37,459 bases of DNA from contig PWRV01000248.1 in the NCBI GenBank assembly GCA_003563455.1, positions 1 through 37,459 on the forward strand, written 5' to 3'. The stretch comes from Thioalkalivibrio sp. Its GTDB lineage: Bacteria; Pseudomonadota; Gammaproteobacteria; Ectothiorhodospirales; Ectothiorhodospiraceae. Of this stretch, positions 24,389 to 32,219 are shown in pieces. A program made the position numbers and the translations under genes. Each line of letters begins with the position of its first letter. Positions within the stretch are counted from its first letter, which is position 1. Under the pieces are notes generated by a model. It did not search any database and was not told where the DNA came from. It worked only from the letters and a program-made list of their open reading frames with translations.

Positions 24389-25276
24389 TTGAAAGAGCGC
24401 AACACGCTGTCAACGCGACCGGGGAAACTCTGGGTGGTCGCGACGCCGATCGGCAATCTCGAGGACCTGGCGCCCCGCGCCCGCCAGGTGCTGGCAAATG
24501 TCGACCTGATCGCGGCGGAGGATACACGCCACAGCGGCCGCCTGCTGTCCCGGCTGGGGATACCATCGCCCCTGCTGAGCCTGCACGAGCACAACGAAGC
24601 GGCCCGGGGGCCGGGCCTCGTCGAGCGCCTGTGGCAGGGTCAGGACATCGCTCTGGTGTCGGACGCTGGCACACCCCTGCTTTCCGACCCCGGGTTCCGG
24701 CTGGTGAGGGCCTGCCGCGAGGCGGGTCTGGAGGTGCTGCCGGTGCCCGGTCCCGGTGCCGCGCTTGCGGCGCTTTCCGTGGCGGGTCTGCCCTCCGACC
24801 GCTTCTGCTTCGAGGGCTTCCTGCCCGCCTCCGGTGCCGCCCGCCGCGAACGTCTCGGATCGCTGCTCGCCCACCCCGTGACCGTGGTCTGCTTCGAGTC
24901 CGCGCACCGGGTCCGGGATACCGCGGCCGATCTGGCCGGGCTTGCCCCCGAGCGGGGGATTTTCCTCGCGCGGGAAATGACCAAGCACTTCGAGGAGCAC
25001 TTCTTCGGCCCGGCGTCAATGCTGCCGGCATGGCTTGACCTGGACGCGAACCGGACCCGGGGCGAGTTCGTGCTGGTGATTGCTCCGGGCCAGCCCTCCC
25101 GGAATGCCGGCAGCGACGCCGGTATCGGAGACGAGGCTGAGCGCGTACTGGCTGCGCTGGTTGCCGAGGTGCCGCTGAAGCAGGCCGTGAAACTGGCAAC
25201 CACGATCACCGGTGTCGCGCGCAACCGCCTGTACGCCCGTGCCCTCGAACTCGCTTCCGACGACACGGCGTCGTAG
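24389..25276 (+). CDS. rsmI: 16S rRNA (cytidine(1402)-2'-O)-methyltransferase RsmI
   Basis: Uses S-adenosylmethionine to methylate the ribose of C1402 in 16S rRNA; rsmH in this window adds the N4-methyl group to the same base. The 295-residue product shows the tetrapyrrole-methylase fold markers: LWVVATPIGNLEDLAPRA, LIAAEDTRHSGRLL, LVSDAGTPLLSDPGFRLV, VPGPGAALAALSVAGLP, FEGFLPA and VCFESAHRV. The start is an uncommon TTG at 24389 with AGAGG nine bases upstream; there is no ATG or GTG at the right place. It is divergent from lpoA, the usual arrangement. Confidence 0.96.
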   Translation: MKERNTLSTRPGKLWVVATPIGNLEDLAPRARQVLANVDLIAAEDTRHSGRLLSRLGIPSPLLSLHEHNEAARGPGLVERLWQGQDIALVSDAGTPLLSDPGFRLVRACREAGLEVLPVPGPGAALAALSVAGLPSDRFCFEGFLPASGAARRERLGSLLAHPVTVVCFESAHRVRDTAADLAGLAPERGIFLAREMTKHFEEHFFGPASMLPAWLDLDANRTRGEFVLVIAPGQPSRNAGSDAGIGDEAERVLAALVAEVPLKQAVKLATTITGVARNRLYARALELASDDTAS

Positions 25277-25303
25277 CACCTGCCACCGGCGCCCCGCCAC
25301 CGG

Positions 25304-25332
25304 TTGCGTCCGGGCCCTGCGGCGCGTAAAAG
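25304..25332 (+). promoter_or_regulatory. Candidate promoter of rnpB
   Basis: TTGCGT (25304-25309) and TAAAAG (25327-25332) are 17 bases apart. The expected start, about six bases after the -10 box, falls on the first base of the RNase P RNA P1 stem at about 25338. The hexamers are only fair matches, but the agreement with the RNA start supports them. Confidence 0.5.
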
Positions 25333-25337
25333 GAAAG

Positions 25338-25698
25338 GTGGGAGTCGGCCGGATCGTCGCTGCGCGCAAGCGTGGAGGAAAGTCCGGGCTCCGCAGGGCA
25401 GGACGCCAGGTAATTCCTGGGCGGCGCAAGCCGACGGAAAGTGCCACAGAAAAGATACCGCCGATGGGGCCGGCAGCGTTCGGTCCACAGGTAAGGGTGA
25501 AATGGTGCGGTAAGAGCGCCCCGCGCGCCTGGCAACAGTGCGTGGCAGGGCAAACCCCGTCCGGAGCAAGGCCAAATAGGGGTGCCATGATGTGGCCCGC
25601 ATCGCACCCGGGTAGGCTGCTCGAGGCGCCTGGTGACAGGCGTCCCAGAGGAATGACGGTCCCCGACAGAACCCGGCTTACAGGCCGGCTCCCACTTC
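25338..25698 (+). ncRNA. rnpB: RNase P RNA, bacterial class A
   Basis: Catalytic RNA that matures tRNA 5' ends. The ends pair as P1 (GTGGGAG near 25339 with CTCCCAC near 25690). The universal landmarks are in order: GAGGAAAGTCCGGGCT (25375-25390), ACAGAAA (25446), GGTAAGGGTGAAA (25490), GCGGTAAGAGC (25508), GAGCAAGGCCAAATAGGG (25564-25581), AGAGGAATGACGGTC (25647-25661) and ACAGAACCCGGCTTA (25666-25680). Length of about 360 is normal (377 in E. coli). The exact ends are inferred from P1 pairing. It lies between rsmI and the mra cluster. Confidence 0.95.
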
Positions 25699-25747
25699 CC
25701 CCCACCTTGCGCCCCACCGGGACCCATCCCGTTTCCGCGGCCATTCC

Positions 25748-25795
25748 CGGAGCTCAAGTGGACTCTTAAGTTAGCCGTCCAAGACTCCGCTTTTT
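25748..25795 (+). terminator. Intrinsic terminator behind rnpB
   Basis: A hairpin forms from CGGAG (25748-25752) with CTCCG (25785-25789), a TC/GA pair step, and TGGAC with GTCCA closing a 13-base loop. CTTTTT follows at 25790-25795. This is the best terminator candidate in the window and would end the rnpB transcript about 90 bases after the mature RNA. Confidence 0.55.
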
Positions 25796-25837
25796 ATGCA
25801 CTTTCGCGGCGCTTGCCCTCGCGATGTTCCGTGGGCG

Positions 25838-25868
25838 TAAGTCGTTGTCGGTGAACGCTTATTTTTTT
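25838..25868 (+). terminator. Possible second terminator or AT-rich promoter element
   Basis: TAAGtCG (25838-25844) can pair with CGCTTA (25856-25861), with one bulged T, and seven T residues follow (25862-25868). The stem is short. The T-tract lies just upstream of the mra promoter, so it may instead be an UP-like element for that promoter. Confidence 0.3.
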
Positions 25869-25888
25869 CCGATCATTGTACTTTTTGC

Positions 25889-25918
25889 TTGACGGGTGGT
25901 GTTGGCGGTCCATATAGT
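25889..25918 (+). promoter_or_regulatory. Sigma-70 promoter of the mra/dcw cluster
   Basis: TTGACG (25889-25894) and TATAGT (25913-25918) are separated by 18 bases, with an AT-rich stretch just upstream. The transcript would start near 25925, right at the MraZ boxes. This is the best promoter match in the window. Confidence 0.7.
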
Positions 25919-25926
25919 GTCGGAAA

Positions 25927-25952
25927 GTGGGGGAGCGTGGGGACAAGTGGGT
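25927..25952 (+). promoter_or_regulatory. MraZ operator (three TGGG boxes)
   Basis: GTGGG occurs three times at exactly 10-base spacing (25927, 25937 and 25947), each followed by five bases. MraZ is known to bind such evenly spaced TGGGN repeats before its own gene. Position just after the -10 box fits autorepression of the cluster. Confidence 0.75.
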
Positions 25953-25969
25953 CCCCGTCGAGGCACGCT

Positions 25970-26419
25970 ATGTTCCGAGGGGTCAGCCAGCTGAGCGTGG
26001 ACGCGAAGGGTCGCATCGCCGTACCCGCGCGCTACCGTGACGCCCTCACAGAGGGCTGCAACGGCCACATGGTGATCACCGTCGATCGGGACGGGTGCCT
26101 GCTTCTGTATCCGGCACCGGACTGGGAGCGCATCGAACAGGCCCTGATGTCGCGCCCGAACATCAATTCCCACGTGCGCAAGCTGCAGCGTCTGCTGGTG
26201 GGGCACGCGACGGAGTGCGACCTCGACGGGAAGGGGCGTCTGCTGTTGCCGCCGCCACTGCGCGAGTTCGCGGGCCTGTCGAAGCGGGTCGTGCTGGTCG
26301 GGCAGGGGAACAAGTTCGAAATCTGGGACGAGGACACCTGGTCCCGCAACCGCGAACTCTGGTTCGGGGAGGATGCGGATGATGCACTCAGCGAAGCGCT
26401 CGAATCCATCGCGCTCTGA
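25970..26419 (+). CDS. mraZ: Transcriptional regulator MraZ
   Basis: DNA-binding regulator of the division and cell wall cluster, forming rings of AbrB-like domains. The 149-residue product contains two SpoVT/AbrB-type repeats, each with a DxKGR core: LSVDAKGRIAVPARYRD (about residues 8-24) and CDLDGKGRLLLPPPLREFA (about 83-101). The end NKFEIWDEDTW is also conserved. The ATG at 25970, with GAGG six bases before, gives the family length (152 in E. coli); the open frame upstream runs through the operator and is not coding. It is five bases upstream of rsmH. Confidence 0.96.
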   Translation: MFRGVSQLSVDAKGRIAVPARYRDALTEGCNGHMVITVDRDGCLLLYPAPDWERIEQALMSRPNINSHVRKLQRLLVGHATECDLDGKGRLLLPPPLREFAGLSKRVVLVGQGNKFEIWDEDTWSRNRELWFGEDADDALSEALESIAL

Positions 26420-26424
26420 CACCC

Positions 26425-27360
26425 ATGGACAGCGACCCGCACATCCCGGTGCTGCTCGAGGCGGTGCTGGAGGGCCTCGCGTTGCAGCCCGACGGCCGCT
26501 ATGTGGATGGCACCTTCGGCCGTGGCGGGCACAGCCGGGCCATTCTCTCCCGGCTGGGGCCCCAGGGTGCACTGCTGGCAATGGACCGCGACCCGGCCGC
26601 TCACGAGGCGGCCCGACGGTTGTCGGACGATCCCCGGTTCACCTTTACCAGGGAGCGCTTTTCGCGCATGGCTGAGACGGTTCAGCAACACTGGCCCGAA
26701 GACGGGGTCGACGGGGGGCTGCTGGACCTCGGGGTCTCCTCGCCGCAGCTCGACGAGTCGTCGCGCGGATTCAGTTTTCAGAAGGACGGTCCGCTGGACA
26801 TGCGCATGGACCCGGGTGCGGGTGCCCCGGTCAGCGAGTGGCTCAACCGGGCCGACGAAACGTCGATTGCCGACACCCTCTTTACGCTGGGCGAGGAGCG
26901 CTACTCCCGCCGTATCGCCCGCGCGATCGTCGCCGCCCGGCGCAGTACCCCGATCACCCGCACCGCCCAGCTGGCGGAACTGGTGCGCCGCGCGGTGCCG
27001 CGCAGCGAGCCCGGCCGGCATCCGGCGACCCGAACCTTCCAGGCTCTCCGCATCCTGGCCAATGACGAACTCGGGGAACTGCGGATCTGGCTGCAGACCA
27101 TTCCCGGGGTCCTCAGGCCGGGGGCGCGGGCGGTGGTGATCAGTTTTCACTCGCTCGAGGATCGCATGGTCAAGCGTGCCTTTCAGGGGCGCGCGGAAAC
27201 TCCCGGGACGCGACTGCCGCGCGGTCTGCCGCTGGAGCCGGTGGCCACGACACCCCCGCTCCGGGTGGTGGGCAAGCCGGTGCGGCCCGATCCGCGGGAA
27301 TGCGCGCGCAACCCGCGTGCACGCTCCGCGGTGATGCGGATCGCGGAGAAGAACCCGTGA
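26425..27360 (+). CDS. rsmH: 16S rRNA (cytosine(1402)-N4)-methyltransferase RsmH
   Basis: SAM-dependent enzyme that methylates N4 of C1402 in 16S rRNA. The 311-residue product opens with HIPVLLEAVLEGL and the SAM-binding region YVDGTFGRGGHSRAIL. GLLDLGVSSPQLDESSRGFSFQKDGPLDMRMD, the hallmark of the family, follows, and then RTFQALRILANDELGEL and VVISFHSLEDRMVKRAF. It shares its target base with rsmI, 1.1 kb upstream. Its stop overlaps the ftsL GTG start (GTGA). Confidence 0.97.
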   Translation: MDSDPHIPVLLEAVLEGLALQPDGRYVDGTFGRGGHSRAILSRLGPQGALLAMDRDPAAHEAARRLSDDPRFTFTRERFSRMAETVQQHWPEDGVDGGLLDLGVSSPQLDESSRGFSFQKDGPLDMRMDPGAGAPVSEWLNRADETSIADTLFTLGEERYSRRIARAIVAARRSTPITRTAQLAELVRRAVPRSEPGRHPATRTFQALRILANDELGELRIWLQTIPGVLRPGARAVVISFHSLEDRMVKRAFQGRAETPGTRLPRGLPLEPVATTPPLRVVGKPVRPDPRECARNPRARSAVMRIAEKNP

Positions 27361-27641
27361 GCCGGATGCTGATCCTGCAGGCCGTGCTTGCGGCGCTCGT
27401 CTTTGCGTCGGCCATCGGCGTCGTCGTTGCGCGTCACGAGGCGCGGCAGGCCTTCATCGAACACCAGTCGGGGCTGCAGCAGCGCGACGCGCTGAATCTG
27501 GAGTGGACACAGCTGCAGCTCGAACAGGCCACCTGGGCGACACAGGCCAGGATCGAGACCGCCGCTCGGGAGCGCCTCGACATGGTTCGTCTCGGACCGG
27601 AGCGGATCATCTACATCGGAGGCGGCGGATGGGCGCGCTGA
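27357..27641 (+). CDS. ftsL: Cell division protein FtsL
   Basis: Small bitopic membrane protein of the divisome; forms the FtsQLB complex that activates FtsWI. The 94-residue product has a short cytoplasmic start, one membrane helix (about residues 4-22, MLILQAVLAALVFASAIGVV) and a periplasmic coiled-coil (about 25-65, rich in Gln, Glu and Leu). The conserved ending is ARERLDMVRLGPERIIYI. The GTG start at 27357 is coupled to the rsmH stop and has GGAGAAG upstream; ATG at 27366 is a possible alternative. Length is close to Pseudomonas FtsL (97). It overlaps ftsI by 13 bases. Confidence 0.93.
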   Translation: MSRMLILQAVLAALVFASAIGVVVARHEARQAFIEHQSGLQQRDALNLEWTQLQLEQATWATQARIETAARERLDMVRLGPERIIYIGGGGWAR

Positions 27642-29347
27642 AACGCGAGGTCAGCCACTGGCGCCTGAAGGTGCTCGTGGCGGCGCTGCTCGTGTTCACC
27701 GCGATGCTGGTGCTCCGGGCGATGGATCTGCAGGTGCTCAAGCAGGAATTCCTGCAGGGTCAGGGCGAAGCGCGTCAGGTCCGCACCATCGTGGAGCCGG
27801 CGCATCGGGGGATGATTACCGACCGCAACGGCGAGCCCCTGGCGATCTCGGGTCCGGTGGAGACCGTCTGGGCGCATCCGGGCGAGCTGCTGGGTGCGGC
27901 GGAAAGGCTGCCCGATCTGGCGCGGGTGCTGGAGCTCGAGCCTGCGGTGCTCCGGGCCCGAGTCGAGACACGGGCCGACCGAGAGTTCGTCTACCTCAGG
28001 CGTCATCTGCCTCCGGAGCAGGCGCGGCAGGTCACCGCGCTGGGTGTGCCCGGCGTCGCGCTGATGCGGGAATTCCGCCGCTACTATCCGCACGGCGAGG
28101 CCGCGGCACACATCGTCGGATTCACCGACATCGACGAGCGTGGCCAGGAGGGAATGGAACTGGCATTCGATGGCTGGCTCTCCGGAACGCCTGGTGCGAA
28201 ACGGGTGCTCCGCGACAGTCACGGGCAGAAGATCCGGGACGTCGCCGCGATCCGCGCGGCCCGCGATGGTCACGACCTGCGTCTCACCATCGACCAGCGT
28301 CTGCAGTATCTCGCCTATCGCGAACTGAAGGCCGCGGTGCAGGCACACGAGGCGCGCGGCGGTTCGGCGGTGCTGATCGACGCGCTCAGTGGCGACATTC
28401 TCGCGCTGGTGAACCAGCCGGGTTTCAACCCGAACAACCGGGTGCGGCTGGATCTGTCACTGACCCGGAACCGCGCCGTCACCGACACCCTGGAGCCGGG
28501 TTCGGTGATCAAGCCGTTCACTGTCGCCGCGGCGCTGGAGACCGGTACCGTGAGCCCGGACGCGGAACTCGACACGGCGCCGGGCACGATGCGGGTCGGC
28601 CGGCATACGGTGCGCGACATCCGGGACTTTGGCCGCATCAACCTGACCACACTGATTTCACGGTCCTCGAACGTCGGTTCCACGCAGCTCGCGCTGGAGA
28701 CGCCTCCGGGCGACTTCTGGCGCATGCTGCACCGGGCCGGATTCGGGCGACAGCTGGAAACCGGGCTGCCGGGCGAGGCCGGTGGGCTGCTGCGGGACTT
28801 CCCGACCTGGCGCCGCGTCGAGCAGGCCACCCTCGGGTATGGCTACGGGCTCGCGGTGACGCCGCTCCACCTCGCCGCCGCCTACACCGCCTTTGCCAAC
28901 GACGGACGGCGCATACCGCTGCGGCTGGTGGAGACGGCCGGTGACGAACGTGTTCCCGAGCCCGTGATGAGCCGCGACACCGCACGGCAGGTCCTGGCAA
29001 TGATGGAGCACGTGACCGGTTCAGAAGGGACCGCGCGCCAGGCGGCGATCCCGGGCTACCGGGTCGCCGGCAAGACCGGTACCAGCCGCAAGGCCATTGC
29101 CGGCGGCTACGCCTCGGATCGCTACTACTCCTCCTTTGTTGGCATGGCCCCGGTCTCGAATCCGCGCTTCGTGATGGTGGTGGTGATCGACGAGCCGGAC
29201 GCCGGCGTCTACTACGGCGGTGCGGTGGCGGCTCCCGTGTTCGCGACCGTCGTGGAGCGCGCGCTGCGGCTGTTCAACGTGCCGCCGGACCGGCTCGGGG
29301 TGCAGGAACTGCGCATGGCGCAGGAGCAGGGGGGGCCGCGGTCGTGA
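27629..29347 (+). CDS. ftsI: Septal peptidoglycan transpeptidase FtsI (PBP3)
   Basis: Class B penicillin-binding protein that cross-links septal peptidoglycan together with FtsW. The 572-residue product has an N-terminal membrane helix (about residues 13-33), a pedestal domain starting RGMITDRNGEPLAISGPVETVWAHP, and the transpeptidase domain with Ser292-x-x-Lys295 (SVIKP), Ser346-Ser347-Asn348 and Lys482-Thr-Gly-Thr485. YYSSFVGMAPVSNPRFVMVVVIDEP follows the KTGT box as expected. The ATG at 27629 has GGAGG six bases upstream. All catalytic motifs are intact. It overlaps both neighbours (murE as GTGA). Confidence 0.97.
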   Translation: MGALKREVSHWRLKVLVAALLVFTAMLVLRAMDLQVLKQEFLQGQGEARQVRTIVEPAHRGMITDRNGEPLAISGPVETVWAHPGELLGAAERLPDLARVLELEPAVLRARVETRADREFVYLRRHLPPEQARQVTALGVPGVALMREFRRYYPHGEAAAHIVGFTDIDERGQEGMELAFDGWLSGTPGAKRVLRDSHGQKIRDVAAIRAARDGHDLRLTIDQRLQYLAYRELKAAVQAHEARGGSAVLIDALSGDILALVNQPGFNPNNRVRLDLSLTRNRAVTDTLEPGSVIKPFTVAAALETGTVSPDAELDTAPGTMRVGRHTVRDIRDFGRINLTTLISRSSNVGSTQLALETPPGDFWRMLHRAGFGRQLETGLPGEAGGLLRDFPTWRRVEQATLGYGYGLAVTPLHLAAAYTAFANDGRRIPLRLVETAGDERVPEPVMSRDTARQVLAMMEHVTGSEGTARQAAIPGYRVAGKTGTSRKAIAGGYASDRYYSSFVGMAPVSNPRFVMVVVIDEPDAGVYYGGAVAAPVFATVVERALRLFNVPPDRLGVQELRMAQEQGGPRS

Positions 29348-30846
29348 CCGGCGCCGAGCTGCCGCTCTCGCGCCTGCTGCCCGGGCGCCGCGACCTGCCG
29401 GAGATACGGGTGCGGGGCCTGTCAATGAGCAGTCGCGACCTGTTGCCCGGTTCGGCCTTCGTCGCATTGCGCGGCACGCGGGCGCATGGCCTGGAGTTTG
29501 CCGCCGATGCGCTCCGGAGGGGCGCGGTGGCGGTGCTGTGGGACGAGGAGCCGGGTTTCGAGGGCTCGCAGTCCGGGGACCCGCGATTCGTGCAGGTGTC
29601 CGGCCTGCGCGGGCGACTGCCCGAACTGGCGCGTCGGCTCTTCGGCGGCTGGCCCGAGCACAGACCACTGATCGCGATCACCGGCACGGATGGGAAAACC
29701 TCCGTCAGCCACCAGGTCAGCAGCGCGCTCGCCGGGCTGGGCGTGCGCTGCGCGGTGATCGGAACGCTGGGCGCCGGCTCTCCGGATACCCTTGCGCCGA
29801 CGGCGCACACGACGCCCGACGTGCTGCAATTGCACCGGCTCCTCGCGCAAATGGCCCACGACGGGTATGACGCGGTGGCACTGGAAGCGTCCTCCCACGC
29901 GCTGGTCCAGGGGCGGCTGGAGGGCTTGCGCCCCACGGTTGCGGTGCTGACCCATCTGGGCCGCGATCACCTTGACTACCACGGGTCGATGGAGGCCTAC
30001 GGCGAGGCGAAGGCGCGGCTGTTCCGGATGCCCGGGCTGCGCGCGGCAGTGCTCAACGCCGACGATGCCCTGGGCCGCCGCCTGCTGGCCGAGATCGGGC
30101 GGGATCCGGCAGGGGTTGCAAGCTGCTGGAGCTACGGCACGGGTCCCGCCCCCGGAGCGGCGGAGCGGCACGTCCGGGCAGAGCAGATCACCGCCAGTGG
30201 CGACGGCCTCGCCTTCGATGTGGCCGTCGGGTCCGCACGCGGGCGGGTGCAGGCGCCATTGCTTGGAACCTTTCAGGTGGCGAATCTGCTGGCCGCGCTG
30301 GGCACCCTGCTGGCGCTCGGGCACCCGCCGGGACCTGCCATCCGCGCGCTGAACGGCGTGCGGGGCGTGCCGGGACGGATGGAGCGGTTCACGGTCCCCG
30401 GTGGCCCGGTCCTGGTCGTCGACTACGCGCACACCGCGCTCGCGCTGGAGTCCGCGCTGCGGGCGCTGCGGCCCCATACCGAGGGGCGCCTGCGGGTGGT
30501 CTTCGGCTGCGGTGGTAACCGCGATCCCGGCAAGCGCCCGATGATGGGCGAGGTCGCCAGTCGGCTCGCCGACGAGGTGATCGTCACCGATGACAACCCG
30601 CGCGACGAAGACCCGGCCGCGATTCGGCGGGCGGTCCTCGGAGGCTGCGTCGGGCCTGCGACGGTGCGCGAAATCGGTTCGCGGGCCGCAGCCATCGAAA
30701 CGGCGGCGGCCGAGTCCTGTGCCGGTGACGTCGTGCTGATCGCGGGAAAGGGACACGAGGCGACGCAGACCGCGGCCGGGGTCGAGCTGCCATTCAGCGA
30801 CCGCGAGACGGCACGGCGGCTCGCGGCGGGGGGTGGCGGCGCATGA
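29344..30846 (+). CDS. murE: UDP-MurNAc-tripeptide synthetase MurE (meso-DAP adding)
   Basis: Cytoplasmic ligase that adds the third amino acid to UDP-MurNAc-L-Ala-D-Glu. The 500-residue product has the Mur-ligase three-domain plan: N-terminal UDP-binding domain (DSR-like SMSSRDLLPGSAFVALRG), ATP loop GTDGKTS (114-120; many relatives have GTNGKTT), ALEASSHALVQGRL, RDHLDYHGSMEAYGEAKARLF with the Lys that is carbamylated, and FGCGGNRDPGKRP. DNPR (417-420) predicts meso-diaminopimelate specificity. The start is GTG 29344, overlapping the ftsI stop. Confidence 0.97.
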   Translation: MTGAELPLSRLLPGRRDLPEIRVRGLSMSSRDLLPGSAFVALRGTRAHGLEFAADALRRGAVAVLWDEEPGFEGSQSGDPRFVQVSGLRGRLPELARRLFGGWPEHRPLIAITGTDGKTSVSHQVSSALAGLGVRCAVIGTLGAGSPDTLAPTAHTTPDVLQLHRLLAQMAHDGYDAVALEASSHALVQGRLEGLRPTVAVLTHLGRDHLDYHGSMEAYGEAKARLFRMPGLRAAVLNADDALGRRLLAEIGRDPAGVASCWSYGTGPAPGAAERHVRAEQITASGDGLAFDVAVGSARGRVQAPLLGTFQVANLLAALGTLLALGHPPGPAIRALNGVRGVPGRMERFTVPGGPVLVVDYAHTALALESALRALRPHTEGRLRVVFGCGGNRDPGKRPMMGEVASRLADEVIVTDDNPRDEDPAAIRRAVLGGCVGPATVREIGSRAAAIETAAAESCAGDVVLIAGKGHEATQTAAGVELPFSDRETARRLAAGGGGA

Positions 30847-32219
30847 TCGAGCTCCGTACCGGAGAGCTGGCCCGGGTGGTCGGCGGCGAGCTGCACGGGC
30901 CGGACGACGTCCGGATCGTCGGTGTCAGCCGGGATTCCCGCGAGCACAGACCGCAGGCCCTGTTCGTCGCGCTGCGTGGCGAGCGGTTTGACGGCCACGA
31001 CTTCATCGGTCCGGAACTCGCGGCGGCGGCCCTGCTGGTCGAGCGGGCGCTGGATGACCCGCGGCCACGGATCGTGGTCGACGACACTCTCGCCGCCCTC
31101 GCCCGCCTTGCGAGCTTCTGGCGCGCGCGCTGCCGGGCCCGGGTGCTGGCGCTGACCGGATCCAACGGCAAGACCACGACCCGGGAGATGCTCCGCGGAA
31201 TCCTGTCCCGGATCGGTCGGGTGCACGCGACCGAAGGCAACCTCAACAATCACATCGGGGTGCCCCTGACCCTGCTCGCGATGCCGGTGGACGCCGAGTT
31301 TGCGGTGATCGAGATGGGGGCCAATCACGTCGGCGAGATCGCCCTGCTGACGCAGTGGACGCGACCGGATGTGGCCATGATCACCAACGCCGGCCGTGCC
31401 CATCTCGAAGGATTCGGCAGCCTCGAGGGCGTGGCGCGGGGGAAGGGCGAGATCTACCAGGGCCTGTCCGCGAACAGCGGCACGGCCGTGATCAATCTGG
31501 ATGACCGCTTTGCCGATTACTGGTTGTCCCTGAACCGGCACCGTCGGTGCATCGGCTTCTCGCTGCAGGGGCTCGGCGAGGTACAGGGGGGGTGGCAGCA
31601 CCCGGACCGGCTCGAGCTGTTCGTGCAGGGGACGCGGCGCGAGCTGACCCTCGCCGCGCCCGGTCGACACATCGCCCAGAACGCGCTGGCCGCGGCTGCG
31701 GCCGCGAGCGCGGTGGGCTGCACCGTCGACGACATCGCCCGCGGTCTGGAGGACTGGCAGCCCGTCGCGGGGCGCATGCGCGTCTTCGCGGAGGCCTCCG
31801 GGGCCCGGGTCTGGGACGACACCTACAACGCGAATCCGGAGAGCCTCGTCGCCGCGCTGCAGGTGCTCGCCGCGGAGCCGGGAGAGACGGTGCTGGTCCT
31901 CGGCGACATGAGCGAGCTGGGCGACGGAGCCCGGGAAATGCACGCGGAGATGGGCCGCAAGGCCCGGGAACTGGGCGTGCGCCGGCTGCTCACGCTGGGC
32001 GGTCTGACTCCCGCGGCGGTGGAGGCCTTCGGCTCGGAAGGCGAGTGGTTCGGGAGTCACGCGGACCTCGCGGTGGCACTGCGCGCACGCCTCCGGTCCG
32101 GGGTGACCGTGCTGATCAAGGGTTCGCGCAGTCAGCATATGGAGGACGTGCTTGCCGCGTTCGAGCTGGAGGAGGCGGGAGCAAAGGGGGGGGCGACCGA
32201 TGTTGCTGGCTCTCGCTGA
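30843..32219 (+). CDS. murF: UDP-MurNAc-tripeptide--D-Ala-D-Ala ligase MurF
   Basis: Adds D-Ala-D-Ala to complete the UDP-MurNAc-pentapeptide. The 458-residue product shows ELRTGELARVVGGEL and GVSRDSREHRPQALFVALRGERFDGHDF in domain 1, the ATP loop GSNGKTT (106-112) followed by LNNHIGVPLTLL and IEMGANHVGEIA, and in the C-terminal domain DDTYNANPESLVAAL and LGDMSELG. These are the standard MurF markers. It is coupled to murE by ATGA, and its last 20 bases overlap mraY. An eight-G run (32186-32193) lies near its 3' end and also forms the mraY ribosome binding site. Confidence 0.97.
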   Translation: MIELRTGELARVVGGELHGPDDVRIVGVSRDSREHRPQALFVALRGERFDGHDFIGPELAAAALLVERALDDPRPRIVVDDTLAALARLASFWRARCRARVLALTGSNGKTTTREMLRGILSRIGRVHATEGNLNNHIGVPLTLLAMPVDAEFAVIEMGANHVGEIALLTQWTRPDVAMITNAGRAHLEGFGSLEGVARGKGEIYQGLSANSGTAVINLDDRFADYWLSLNRHRRCIGFSLQGLGEVQGGWQHPDRLELFVQGTRRELTLAAPGRHIAQNALAAAAAASAVGCTVDDIARGLEDWQPVAGRMRVFAEASGARVWDDTYNANPESLVAALQVLAAEPGETVLVLGDMSELGDGAREMHAEMGRKARELGVRRLLTLGGLTPAAVEAFGSEGEWFGSHADLAVALRARLRSGVTVLIKGSRSQHMEDVLAAFELEEAGAKGGATDVAGSR

